Assembly: GCF_018332695.1 (NCBI RefSeq)
Contig: NZ_BOQN01000005.1
Location: 62,001 to 126,000, forward strand
Direction of reading: 5' to 3'
Length of the DNA: 64,000 nucleotides
Source of the DNA: Paractinoplanes toevensis
GTDB taxonomy: Bacteria > Actinomycetota > Actinomycetes > Mycobacteriales > Micromonosporaceae
A model generated the notes under the pieces. The model had not been told where the DNA came from. It did not search any database and saw only the letters and a list, made by a program, of their open reading frames with translations. The position numbers and the translations under genes are program-made. Shown here one piece after another: positions 28,433 to 37,496 of this stretch (position 1 is the stretch's first letter; each line of letters starts with the position of its first letter).

Positions 28433-30004
28433 TCAATCGACGAGTTCGATTTCACCGGGCCGCCAGGTCTTGTCGAAGAACGGCTGGAGCGGGCTGTACA
28501 GACGCAAGACGACAAACCATCCCTTGGCGGGGTCGGTTTGGATCCAGTTGCCGGCTGCGACGCCGTCCGGCGCAGTGGGTGCGAAGTAGACGACGGTGGA
28601 GCCGTCCGGTTCGGCCTCGGCGGCGGGTGTGGGGTACATCTGGCTGCCGGCACGTGGGTAGCGCTGCGGGGTCTGCAGCATGGAGCGGGTCTGGTTGTCG
28701 TAGACGGTGAGCGACCAGAAGCGTTCGGCGGGAATGTCCTTGGGCAGTCTCACCCGGTAGGTTCGTGCACCGTCGAACGGGTTCCCGTCGGGGTCGACGT
28801 TGGCGAGCAGGTATTGCGAGCCGACGCCGGTCAGCCGCATGCACATGGCGGGGGTGATGGCCGTCGCGGTGTAGAACATCGAGGTGCGTGAGTGCAGTTG
28901 GCGTGCCCCCCGGTTCGGGAAGAGTTGCACGCCGTCCGCGGTGATGTTGGGCGGCGGGTTGGTGAATTCGAACCCGCCGACGAAGAGCATGTTCCACCAC
29001 GCGGTGTCACCGTCGTAGTAGCGGAAGCCGTCGCTCGGGAGCGCGCCCATGCCGATGGTCCGTGCGGCCGCGTTGCCGACCGCGACAGCCTCGTCAAGGA
29101 TCGCCCGCAGTCGCTCGTCCGGTGCGAACGTCTCGCCTTTGACGATCCCGATGGCGGCGAACTGTCCCGCCAGCTCGGGGTCGAGGGCCTCGGCGGGCTC
29201 CAGCTGCACCAAGCGGTCAAGGAACTCGAAATGGCCGAAGTCGTTGGGCGGGATGGTGTTCATCACCCGCCCGGTCCCCTCCACGAACCGGGGCGACGCG
29301 GGAGTGCCCGGCGCTCCCAGCGGGCCGCGGCCCCGCAGATAGGCGCCGATGCTGCTGCCGATGCCTCCGACGGCGTAGGGGTAGATCTTCAGCTGGTCCT
29401 TGATCTGTGCGACGGTCGGAGCGGGGTCGTTGCCGGGGTTCGCGTTGATGAACGCGCGTCCGATGAGGGTGATGTGGTTGGTGCGGGAGTGTCGGACATA
29501 GCAGCCACCCTCCGGCAGCGGCTTGTCGTAGCCGGGGCCGACCAGCAGGTACGTGCCGCCCTGGCCACGATCGGCGCCGGGAAGACCGAAGTCGCTGATC
29601 CAGCCGAACCACATGTCGTCGATGCAGCCCAGGGTGTCGGCCGGGGTCTCCACCACCAGCGGACCCTGCGACAGGTCGAGGAACGACCAGAAGTACACCG
29701 TGTCAGCGTTCCCGGTCAGGAACAGCGACGCGGAATCCATCAGCCCGGAGAAGACCGCCACGTCGCCGTCCGCGATCCCCGCCTCCAGGAACCCCTCCCG
29801 CAGCGCGTAGGTGGACACACCGTGAATGGTGTTCAGGAACGTATCGACGCCGTGCAGGTAGTCCAGGTGGTCGCGCAGTTTCGCCGCTGTTTCACGGGTC
29901 GGGTAACCGTCGGTGAATTCCAGCGTCCCGATCTCGGACTTCTGCGTCGCCGGCGTCGTAATGGCCGGCGGCACCACTGTCCTTCCTGCTTTGTCCACTG
30001 ACAT
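28433..30004 (-). CDS. DUF1254/DUF1214 domain protein (copy B)
   Basis: 523 residues from ATG 30004 (MSVDKAGRTVV), which has AGGGGTG upstream; a GTG at 30013 is possible. The layout is the same as in copy A: DGYPTRETAAKLRDHLDYL and NADTVYFWSFLDLSQGPLVV in the N-terminal half, KDIPAERFWSLTVYDNQTRSM and GNWIQTDPAKGWFVVLRLYSP in the C-terminal half, ending in KTWRPGEIELVD. The copies probably arose by duplication. Function is unknown. First gene of a minus-strand run continuing with the 45-aa peptide and AI-2E-type gene. Confidence 0.85.
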   Translation of the reverse strand: MSVDKAGRTVVPPAITTPATQKSEIGTLEFTDGYPTRETAAKLRDHLDYLHGVDTFLNTIHGVSTYALREGFLEAGIADGDVAVFSGLMDSASLFLTGNADTVYFWSFLDLSQGPLVVETPADTLGCIDDMWFGWISDFGLPGADRGQGGTYLLVGPGYDKPLPEGGCYVRHSRTNHITLIGRAFINANPGNDPAPTVAQIKDQLKIYPYAVGGIGSSIGAYLRGRGPLGAPGTPASPRFVEGTGRVMNTIPPNDFGHFEFLDRLVQLEPAEALDPELAGQFAAIGIVKGETFAPDERLRAILDEAVAVGNAAARTIGMGALPSDGFRYYDGDTAWWNMLFVGGFEFTNPPPNITADGVQLFPNRGARQLHSRTSMFYTATAITPAMCMRLTGVGSQYLLANVDPDGNPFDGARTYRVRLPKDIPAERFWSLTVYDNQTRSMLQTPQRYPRAGSQMYPTPAAEAEPDGSTVVYFAPTAPDGVAAGNWIQTDPAKGWFVVLRLYSPLQPFFDKTWRPGEIELVD

Positions 30005-30203
30005 CGCGTTCACCCCTAGTTCTCAGTCGTGCGGTCCTCAGTGCGTGGGCCAACGCTCGCAGTCGAGACAGGACCGGGCATCACTCGTGCCGGATGAGAC
30101 GGGCCGCCGCCAAGGCGATTCATTCGCTGCAGGCGATGTCTGCGCCGCTGTCCGTGGCGACCGTTGACGCGAAAGTTCGATGCGTGACGGAGACGGAGCC
30201 AGA

Positions 30204-30614
30204 ATGCACTCGTACGAGGGGATGGAATGGGTCGTCACCGGTTTCGAGGTCGCCGGTGTGGCCATCCTGGCGATCGGGTCGTTGCTGGCCCTCGGGTCGG
30301 CTGCGGCGACCCTGCGCCACAGCGACCCGCGGACCGCCTACAAGCGGGCCCGGCAGGATGTCGGCCGGGTCATCCTCCTCGGCCTGGAGGTTTTGATCAT
30401 CGCGGACATCGTGCTCACCATCACGGTCGATCGCACTCTGGAGAGCGCGCTGACCCTCGGCCTCATCGTCCTGGTCCGGACCTTCCTCAGCTTCTCGCTG
30501 GAGATCGAACTCGAGGGTTCGCTGCCCTGGCGCCGCGACCCGGCCGGGAGCAAACCGGCCGAGACCATCGAGACGAGGCCGGCCGGTGAAGCGGCGGACG
30601 TCGAGGGGCGCTGA
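30204..30614 (+). CDS. DUF1622 membrane protein
   Basis: 136 residues from ATG 30204 (GGAG upstream); an in-frame ATG at 30180 is possible. Three membrane helices: FEVAGVAILAIGSLLALGSA, ILLGLEVLIIADIVLTITV and the following TLGLIVLVRTFLSFSLEIELEG. The G-R-x-I-L-L-G-L-E-x-L-x-A-D-I pattern is the mark of DUF1622, whose role is unknown. It precedes a CorA-type gene by 48 bp and probably shares its transcript. Confidence 0.85.
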   Translation: MHSYEGMEWVVTGFEVAGVAILAIGSLLALGSAAATLRHSDPRTAYKRARQDVGRVILLGLEVLIIADIVLTITVDRTLESALTLGLIVLVRTFLSFSLEIELEGSLPWRRDPAGSKPAETIETRPAGEAADVEGR

Positions 30615-30662
30615 CCGGCCGGACGACGGCCGGGTGCGGACGCAGCGTGGAACGAGGTAGAC

Positions 30663-31661
30663 ATGATCGTCGAGCACGGTGTCCTGGAACCGGACTTCCA
30701 CCTGTCCGTCTCGCTCGAGGAAGCGCTGAACCGGGCGCACGCCGGTGCCGGAGTGGCCTGGGTGACGCTGCAGGATCCTGCGGAGTCCGAGGTCGAGTCG
30801 GTCTTCACGGCTGCCGGATTGGGCCGGCCGGTCCGATCGGTCGCCGACCACAGGTGGGGCCACGCCGGCTTCATCGGTCTACCCGGCCATCACCAGATGA
30901 CGCTGATCGAAGTGGACGACGACGGCGGCGGCGACCTCGTACCGATCACTCTGCAGGTCGTGGTCGGACCCGGATGTCTCGTCGTCCTACGGCGCGGCGG
31001 CGCCGGGAACGGCGGCGTGGGCCTGCGCCGCCGGACCGAGGCACGGCTCATCGAGTTGGGCGATGCCGTGCCGAAGGAGTGGGCGGCACTGGTCGCGCTG
31101 CTGTTCGTGCAGTTCGACGACTTCGACCGGATGCTGCAAAACATCGAGGACACCGTGGAAAGCCTCGACGCCCGGCTCTTCCCGGCACCGGACGGCACCG
31201 TTCTGCAGGACACTCACCGCGCCGATCAGTGGATCACCCGCGGCGGGCGGGCCATTCGTCTGCTCGCGCACGGGCTCGCCGAAGCCGCCGCAGACGACCG
31301 GCTGGCTGCTGACGCCGAGGTCCGCCAGGCGATCACCCGGCTGCGCACCGTGGCTGAGGACCTCGTCCAGCGGGTCGCCTGGGCCGAGCAGGCGGTCGAC
31401 TCGCTGGCCGACACGATGCTGGGGCTGACCTCGCAACGCAGCAACGAACTGTCGACCCGGCAGGCCGCGGTGGCCCAGCGGATCTCGGCGTACGCGTTGC
31501 TGTTCGCCATCCCCAACGCGCTGTTCGCCCTGTACGGCACCAACTTCGAGCACCTGCCGGTGATCCTCACCCGCGACTACGGCTACGCCGTTCTGCTGGT
31601 GATCGCCGCCGGGCTGACGGCCTTCACGGCCTGGCGGCTGCGCCGCAACGGCTGGCTCTGA
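30663..31661 (+). CDS. CorA-family divalent cation transporter with GTN instead of GMN
   Basis: 332 residues, GAGG before the ATG. The N-terminal 230 residues form the cytosolic alpha/beta and long-helix domain of CorA. The two C-terminal helices are at about 270-290 and 305-325. The loop after the first helix reads LYGTNFEHLP, so the hallmark Gly-Met-Asn is Gly292-Thr293-Asn294. The GMN motif selects Mg2+; relatives with GIN or GVN move zinc or other ions. The acidic/aromatic end of the loop is otherwise CorA-like (FEHLP). Cation preference therefore cannot be assumed to be Mg2+. Confidence 0.85.
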   Translation: MIVEHGVLEPDFHLSVSLEEALNRAHAGAGVAWVTLQDPAESEVESVFTAAGLGRPVRSVADHRWGHAGFIGLPGHHQMTLIEVDDDGGGDLVPITLQVVVGPGCLVVLRRGGAGNGGVGLRRRTEARLIELGDAVPKEWAALVALLFVQFDDFDRMLQNIEDTVESLDARLFPAPDGTVLQDTHRADQWITRGGRAIRLLAHGLAEAAADDRLAADAEVRQAITRLRTVAEDLVQRVAWAEQAVDSLADTMLGLTSQRSNELSTRQAAVAQRISAYALLFAIPNALFALYGTNFEHLPVILTRDYGYAVLLVIAAGLTAFTAWRLRRNGWL

Positions 31662-31678
31662 CGCCGCGACATCGCCTT

Positions 31679-31696
31679 CATCTACCCGGGGTGATG
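31679..31696. promoter_or_regulatory. 18-bp interrupted palindrome before the SulP gene
   Basis: CATC-TA-CCCGGG-GT-GATG is symmetric apart from the two spacer pairs. It lies between the CorA stop (31661) and the SulP start (31729). It could be an operator or part of a weak hairpin. No regulator is assigned. Confidence 0.3.
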
Positions 31697-31728
31697 CCGC
31701 CCCGCAGCGTCGTTTCGACACTGGTCCC

Positions 31729-33414
31729 GTGGTGATCGCTGGGAAGACGGGACGATGGCTGCGCCGGCTGGCGCCCGAACGGAAATATGTCCGCAAGGAC
31801 CTCATCGCGGGCCTGCCCGGGGCGATCAGCAGCGTGCCCGACGGCATGGCGGCAAGTGTGCTGGCCGGGGTCAATCCGGTGCACGGGCTCTACGCCAGCA
31901 TCTTCGGGCCGATCGGTGGCGGCCTCACCGCGAGCACCCGCCTGATGGTCATCACGACCACCAGCGCGGCGGCTCTCGCTGCCGGCTCCGCGGTCGCCGC
32001 CGTCCCCGACGAAGAACGCTCCCGCGCTCTGTTCCTGCTGACAATGATCGCCGGGGCGCTGATGGTCCTCGCCGGGATCGCGAAGCTGGGCCGGTATACG
32101 CGGTTCGTTCCGCACTCCGTGATGATCGGATTCCTGTCCGGGGTCTCCGCCAACATCATCTTCGGTCAGCTCCCCGATCTGGTGGGCGCCGAAGCCGACG
32201 GCCCCTTCGCCCTCGCCAAGGCCTGGGACCTGCTGATGCACCCCGGGCGGATACAGGCCGGCGCGACCATCGCCGGGCTGTCCGCGCTGGTCCTGCTGGT
32301 CGTGCTCGGGCGCACCAGGCTGGCCGTGTACTCGACGCTGATCGCGATGCTGGTGCCCACCATCGCCGCCGCCCTGCTGGGGGCCGATTCGATCCCCCGA
32401 GTCAGCGACGTCGGTGAGATCCCCAGCGGCCTGCCGGCGCCGGTGCTGCCGCATCTGGCCGACTTCAGTCTCAGCCTGCTCGCCGGCGCGTTCGCGGTCG
32501 CGGCCCTCGTCCTGGTGCAGGGCGCCGGAGTCAGCGAGGCGGCACCCAACCCGGATCGCAGCCGATCCGACCCCAACCAGGACTTCGTGGCGCAGGGGGT
32601 GGGCAACCTGCTCGCCGGGCTGTTCCGCGGCCAGCCGGTCGGTGGCTCGGTCGGGCAGACGGCGCTGAATCTCTCCGCCGGCGCGTCCACCCGGTGGGCC
32701 TCGATCTTCTGCGGCCTGTGGATGGCGGTGCTGCTGCTGCTCTTCTCCGGGCTGGTCGGCACGGTCGTGATGGCCACCCTCGCTGCTGTGCTGATCTTCG
32801 CGGCGATCGGTTCGTTCCGGATCGGCGACGTGCGGGCGATCCTGCGGACCGGCCGCATCTCGCAGATCGCAGTGATCGCGACGTTCCTGGCGACGTTGTT
32901 CCTGCCGGTGGCCGCGGCTGTCGGGTTCGGTCTCGTCCTGTCGCTGCTCATGCAGTTGAACCAGGAGGCGATCGACCTGCGGGTGGTGGAGCTGACTCCG
33001 CGCGAGAACGGCCTGTTCGTCGAGAAGCCGGCTCGCCGCCAGTTGGAGTCCCGTCAGGTCGTGCTGCTGGACGTGTACGGCAGCCTGTTCTACGCCGGAG
33101 CACGCACCCTGCAGGCCCGGCTGCCCGATCCGGGCCATGCGCAGAGCCCTGCGGTGGTTCTGCGGCTGCGCGGGCGGGTCTTGCTGGGCGCCACCGCGTT
33201 CGCTGTCTTCGCCGATTACGCGCAACGTCTGGACGCGGCGGGCGGGCGGCTCTTCCTCAGTGGCGTCGACCCCGCGGTGCTGGAGCAGATCCGGCGCAAC
33301 CGCACGGTCGAGGACGGGACCGGCGTCCGGATCTTCGAAGCGGACGACGTGGTCGGCGAGTCGAGCCTCGAGGCCTACCACGCCGCGAACAACTGGCTCG
33401 CGACGCGCGACTGA
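31729..33414 (+). CDS. SulP-family anion transporter with STAS domain
   Basis: 561 residues from GTG 31729. The membrane part (about 20-430) opens with the SLC26/SulP motif LIAGLPGAISSVPDGMAASVLAGVNPVHGLYASIFGP-like segment, followed by a dozen helices and a QPVGGSVGQTALNLSAGA segment. The C-terminal STAS domain (about 440-550) follows after NGLFVEKPARRQ. Members carry sulfate, bicarbonate or other oxyanions. A sulfatase gene follows 87 bp downstream, so sulfate uptake is an attractive but unproved link. Confidence 0.88.
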   Translation: MVIAGKTGRWLRRLAPERKYVRKDLIAGLPGAISSVPDGMAASVLAGVNPVHGLYASIFGPIGGGLTASTRLMVITTTSAAALAAGSAVAAVPDEERSRALFLLTMIAGALMVLAGIAKLGRYTRFVPHSVMIGFLSGVSANIIFGQLPDLVGAEADGPFALAKAWDLLMHPGRIQAGATIAGLSALVLLVVLGRTRLAVYSTLIAMLVPTIAAALLGADSIPRVSDVGEIPSGLPAPVLPHLADFSLSLLAGAFAVAALVLVQGAGVSEAAPNPDRSRSDPNQDFVAQGVGNLLAGLFRGQPVGGSVGQTALNLSAGASTRWASIFCGLWMAVLLLLFSGLVGTVVMATLAAVLIFAAIGSFRIGDVRAILRTGRISQIAVIATFLATLFLPVAAAVGFGLVLSLLMQLNQEAIDLRVVELTPRENGLFVEKPARRQLESRQVVLLDVYGSLFYAGARTLQARLPDPGHAQSPAVVLRLRGRVLLGATAFAVFADYAQRLDAAGGRLFLSGVDPAVLEQIRRNRTVEDGTGVRIFEADDVVGESSLEAYHAANNWLATRD

Positions 33415-33501
33415 ACCACTCGCCACGGGTGAGGCGGCGGTACGACGCCCGCCACGAGGCTCGGTATTGCCATGACACCACCGCGCTCCGGGAGGTCCGC
33501 G

Positions 33502-35874
33502 ATGCCCAATGTTCCCGACCGTCACGCTCGCACGATGTTGCCGATTCCGGACCGGCCGGCGCCTGGTCTCACCACCTACGACGCCAAGGACCCGGATACC
33601 GCGTATCCTCCGATCGAGCCGTTGATGCCGCCGGAGGGGGCGCCGAACGTCCTGATCGTCCTGCTGGACGACGTCGGTTTCGGGGCGACCAGCGCGTTCG
33701 GCGGTCCGTCCCGGACGCCGACCGCCGAGCGGCTGGCCGCGAGCGGCCTGAAATACAACCGTTTCCACACCACCGCGTTGTGCGCGCCGACGCGGGCGGC
33801 CCTGCTGTCCGGCCGTAACCACCATTCGGTGGGAATGGGCAGCATCACCGAGACCGCCACCTCGGCTCCGGGCAACAGCTCGTTGCGGCCGAACACCAAG
33901 GCGCCGCTCGCGATGACCCTGAAGCTGAACGGGTACTCGACGGCGCAGTTCGGCAAGTGCCATGAGGTGCCGGTATGGCAGTCCTCGCCGATGGGACCGT
34001 TCGACGCGTGGCCCTCGGGTGGTGGCGGATTCGAGACCTTCTACGGCTTCATCGGTGGGGAGAACAACCAATATGACCCGGCGCTCTATGACGGCACGAT
34101 TCCCGTCGAGCCGCCGAAGTCCGCGGAGGACGGTTACCACCTGACCGAGGACCTGGCCGACCGGGCCGTGAACTGGGTGCGCCAGCAGAAGGCGCTGATG
34201 CCGGACAAACCGTTCTTCATGTATTTCGCTCCCGGAGCCACCCACGCTCCGCATCACGTGCCGAAGGAATGGGCCGACGGGTACCGGGGCCAGTTCGACG
34301 ACGGCTGGGACGCCCTGCGCGAACGCACCTTCGCCCGGCAGAAGGAGCTGGGTGTCATCCCCGCCGACGCCGAGCTCACCGCGCGACACGCCGAGATCAC
34401 GGCGTGGGACGACATGCCCGATCAGCTCAAGCCGGTGCTGGCCCGGGAGATGGAGGTGTACGCGGGATTCCTGGAGCACACCGACCATCACGTCGGACGG
34501 CTGATCGACGCGATCGAGGAGCTCGGCGTCCTCGACAACACCATCGTGTACTACATCATCGGCGACAACGGCGCGTCCGCCGAGGGCACGATGAACGGCG
34601 CCTTCAACGAGATGGCGAACTTCAACGGGATGGCGGCTCTGGAGACCCCGGAGTTCATGGTCGGAAAGATGGACGAGTTCGGGTCGCCGAGCTCGTACAA
34701 CCATTACTCGGTGGGCTGGGCATGGGCCATGAACACCCCGTTCCAATGGACGAAACAGGTCGCGTCGCACTGGGGTGGTACCCGCAACGGGACCATCGTG
34801 CACTGGCCGAACGGGATCGACGAGCGCGGCGGGCTGCGGTCGCAGTTCACCCACGTGATCGACGTGGCGCCGACGATCCTGGAGGCGACCGGCCTGCCGG
34901 AGCCGACCATGGTCAACGGTGTGCAGCAGTCGCCCATGGAGGGCACCAGCATGCTCTACACCTTCAACGAGGCGGACGCGCAGGAACGCCACGACCTGCA
35001 GTACTTCGAGATGGCCGGCAACCGCGGTATCTACTTCAAGGGCTGGAGCGCGGTCACCAAGCACCGCACGCCGTGGGTCATGGTCGGTGGCACGCTGCCG
35101 GCCTTCGACGACGACGTCTGGGAGCTCTACGACGGCAGCCAGGACTACAGCCAGGCCGAGAACCTCGCCGGGAAGTTCCCCGACAAGCTGGCCCACCTGC
35201 AGCGGCTCTGGCTGATCGAAGCCACGAAGTACGGCGTGCTGCCTCTGGACGACCGCCTCATCGAGCGCGCCAACCCGGACATCGCGGGGCGCCCGACCCT
35301 GATCCAGGGAAACTCGCAGCTGCTCTTCGCCGGCATGGGCCGGCTGTCGGAGAACAGCGTGGTCAGCATCAAGAACAAGTCGTTCGCCATCACCGCCGAG
35401 GTCGAGGTGCCGGACGAAGCCGCCGAAGGAGTGATCATCGCCCAGGGCGGCCGGTTCGGCGGCTGGGCACTCTACGTCAAGGACGGCAAGGCCAAGTTCG
35501 TCTACAACGTCCTCGGCATCCAGCAGTTCGCGACCGAGGCCGACCGCCCGATCCCGGCCGGCGCCCACCAGGTCCGCATGGAGTTCGCGTACGACGGCGG
35601 CGGGCTGGCCAAGGGTGGTGACGTCGCCCTCTTCTACGACGGGAATCCGGCCGGCACCGGCCGGGTCGGAGCCACCCAGCCGATCGTCTTCTCCGCCGAC
35701 GAGACCACCGACGTCGGCTACGAGTCCGGCACCACGGTCAGCACCGACTACACCACCGGCACGAGCCACTTCACCGGAAAGATCAAGTCGGTGCGGATCG
35801 ATCTCGGTGAGGACACCCACGACCATCACATCGATCCCGAGGAACGGCTCCGCGTAGCCATGGCCCGACAGTAG
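33502..35874 (+). CDS. Type I (formylglycine-dependent) arylsulfatase
   Basis: 790 residues from ATG 33502, with GGGAGG at a good distance; an in-frame ATG at 33472 is less likely. Metal-binding LLDDVGFGATS and the sulfatase signature LCAPTRAALLSGR are clear. Cys94 in C-A-P-T-R is the residue that the formylglycine-generating enzyme converts to formylglycine. FGE is the next gene. The large C-terminal part (about 560-780) has a beta-rich, lectin-like look. No signal peptide is evident, so it may be cytosolic or exported folded by another route. The substrate (aryl or carbohydrate sulfate) is unknown. Confidence 0.92.
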   Translation: MPNVPDRHARTMLPIPDRPAPGLTTYDAKDPDTAYPPIEPLMPPEGAPNVLIVLLDDVGFGATSAFGGPSRTPTAERLAASGLKYNRFHTTALCAPTRAALLSGRNHHSVGMGSITETATSAPGNSSLRPNTKAPLAMTLKLNGYSTAQFGKCHEVPVWQSSPMGPFDAWPSGGGGFETFYGFIGGENNQYDPALYDGTIPVEPPKSAEDGYHLTEDLADRAVNWVRQQKALMPDKPFFMYFAPGATHAPHHVPKEWADGYRGQFDDGWDALRERTFARQKELGVIPADAELTARHAEITAWDDMPDQLKPVLAREMEVYAGFLEHTDHHVGRLIDAIEELGVLDNTIVYYIIGDNGASAEGTMNGAFNEMANFNGMAALETPEFMVGKMDEFGSPSSYNHYSVGWAWAMNTPFQWTKQVASHWGGTRNGTIVHWPNGIDERGGLRSQFTHVIDVAPTILEATGLPEPTMVNGVQQSPMEGTSMLYTFNEADAQERHDLQYFEMAGNRGIYFKGWSAVTKHRTPWVMVGGTLPAFDDDVWELYDGSQDYSQAENLAGKFPDKLAHLQRLWLIEATKYGVLPLDDRLIERANPDIAGRPTLIQGNSQLLFAGMGRLSENSVVSIKNKSFAITAEVEVPDEAAEGVIIAQGGRFGGWALYVKDGKAKFVYNVLGIQQFATEADRPIPAGAHQVRMEFAYDGGGLAKGGDVALFYDGNPAGTGRVGATQPIVFSADETTDVGYESGTTVSTDYTTGTSHFTGKIKSVRIDLGEDTHDHHIDPEERLRVAMARQ

Positions 35875-35898
35875 TAACGGATCCGGGAGGGAACGGAG

Positions 35899-36846
35899 AT
35901 GACTGAGCAGGAGCATCGAGGGTGTTGCGCTCCGGGGCGGGTCACCGTCGCCCGATCGTTCCCCGATGAGTCACCGCCGGCTCCTCCCGTACCCGTCACC
36001 GCGGAGCTTGTCACGCTGGATGGCGGCTGGTTCCGGATGGGCAGCGACGACGTGTACGCCTACGAGGAGGACGGCGAGGGCCCGGTCCGGTCGGTGCGGG
36101 TCGCGCCGTTCCGGATCGCGGCCCACGCCGTCACCAACCACGAGTTCGCCGTCTTCGCCGATGCCACGGGATACCTCACCTCGGCCGAGCGCTACGGGTC
36201 CTCGTTCGTCTTCGCGGGGCTGCTTCCGGACGATTTCCCGCCGACCCAGGGCGTGGTCGCGGCGCCCTGGTGGCGTGAGGTGCCCGGCGCGTGCTGGCGG
36301 CATCCCGAGGGGGACGGTTCGACGCTCGACGCCAGGGCCAACCATCCGGTGGTGCACGTCTCCTGGCTGGACGCCTCGGCCTACTGCCGCTGGTCGGGCC
36401 TTCGTCTGCCCACCGAGGCGGAATGGGAGTATGCCGCCCGCGGTGCCCTCGAAGGCATGCGCTTCCCCTGGGGCAACACCCTGCGCCCCGGCGGTGAGCA
36501 CCGGATGAACGTGTGGCAGGGCGACTTCCCCGCCCGCAACACCCTGGCCGACGGCTATCTCGGCACCGCTCCGGTGGACGCGTTCCCGCCCAACGGCTTC
36601 GGCCTGCACAACATGACCGGAAACGTGTGGGAGTGGGCAGCGGACTGGTTCAGCCCCACCTGGCCTCGCGACGGAACCCGCGAGTTCCCGGCGGGCCCGG
36701 CCGAGGGCCGGCACCGCGCCCTACGCGGCGGGTCGTATCTCTGCCACGCCTCGTACTGCTACCGGTACCGGGTCTCGGCGCGGATGGCCAGCACCCCGGA
36801 CAGTTCCGCGGGCAATGTCGGCTTCCGGTGCGCCCTCGACGGGTGA
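35899..36846 (+). CDS. Formylglycine-generating enzyme (SUMF1/EgtB-like fold)
   Basis: 315 residues. FGE oxidises the Cys of the C-x-P-x-R sulfatase motif to formylglycine, using copper and oxygen. Visible blocks: GGWFRMGSDD near the N-terminus, HPVVHVSWLDASAYCRW, LPTEAEWEYAARG, NMTGNVWEWAADWF, and the C-terminal LRGGSYLCHASYCYRYR. In the last block Cys282 and Cys287, five residues apart, match the active-site pair of the Streptomyces coelicolor enzyme. The gene starts 24 bp after the sulfatase stop, so the pair is one unit. The N-terminal GCCAPGR segment also resembles a sulfatase motif (C-x-P-x-R). Confidence 0.95.
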   Translation: MTEQEHRGCCAPGRVTVARSFPDESPPAPPVPVTAELVTLDGGWFRMGSDDVYAYEEDGEGPVRSVRVAPFRIAAHAVTNHEFAVFADATGYLTSAERYGSSFVFAGLLPDDFPPTQGVVAAPWWREVPGACWRHPEGDGSTLDARANHPVVHVSWLDASAYCRWSGLRLPTEAEWEYAARGALEGMRFPWGNTLRPGGEHRMNVWQGDFPARNTLADGYLGTAPVDAFPPNGFGLHNMTGNVWEWAADWFSPTWPRDGTREFPAGPAEGRHRALRGGSYLCHASYCYRYRVSARMASTPDSSAGNVGFRCALDG

Positions 36847-36864
36847 CGTCATCCGCTCCGGAGG

Positions 36865-37320
36865 ATGCCGCGGCCAACCGGCGCGCCGAGTATCGCCAGC
36901 GTGATTATCGCGCTGCTCGCCCTCATCGGTGTCGATCTGGCCGTCGTCGTCGCCCTCCTCGGCGCCACGCTGAGCCGCCGACGCTGGGTGAGCCATCAGC
37001 CGGGCGCGTTCAAGGGCGCTATCCGGGTTGCCGACGGCGAGGTTCCCGGGCTGCATCCCAAGTGGACCCGCGGCTACGGCCGCTGGGTCCGTGACGTGCT
37101 GGTGTGGTCGAAAGCGCCGTTCCTGTTCCGCAATGACCTGGTGGCGATCGACGGACTGGCCGGAGCGGTCCGAGCCGCCGAGCCCGGTGAGGTGAAACGG
37201 GCCGGTGACAACCCGATGATCGTGCCCCTGGCGACCTACGACGGCGCACGCGTCGAGGTCGCCGTCGGCGTGAAGGACCACGAGCGGGCGCTACCGCTGC
37301 ACCCGGCAGCGGCCGAGTAG
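36865..37320 (+). CDS. Membrane-anchored DUF2550-like protein
   Basis: 151 residues: an N-terminal helix (SIASVIIALLALIGVDLAVVVALLGA) and a soluble domain beginning FKGAIRVADG and containing YGRWVRDVLVWSKAPFLFRND. The layout, with one helix and then a G-G/F-x-x-x-R domain, resembles DUF2550, but the match is from memory and weak. It starts 18 bp after the FGE stop and may be in its operon. No enzyme motif is seen. Confidence 0.6.
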   Translation: MPRPTGAPSIASVIIALLALIGVDLAVVVALLGATLSRRRWVSHQPGAFKGAIRVADGEVPGLHPKWTRGYGRWVRDVLVWSKAPFLFRNDLVAIDGLAGAVRAAEPGEVKRAGDNPMIVPLATYDGARVEVAVGVKDHERALPLHPAAAE

Positions 37321-37496
37321 TCGATCACATCGTGGCATTCATCTGCGCCGGGGGAGGTGGACCCGGCACGGCAGGCGTGACGCTGCTGAGGCAATCGGCA
37401 TGGCCGAACCGACTCGGAACGGCCATGTTCGGACACCGACCGATCCTGCCGACGATTGCGGAGCGGGACGGACAACCGAACGGAAGGGCGACAGAC

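Noticed and set aside
31678..35916. A 1412-codon open frame on the minus strand
   Set aside because: It is antisense to the SulP and sulfatase genes, whose motifs are intact. Long antisense frames are expected in high-GC DNA, and its translation is low-complexity Gly/Arg/Asp/Val without any motif.
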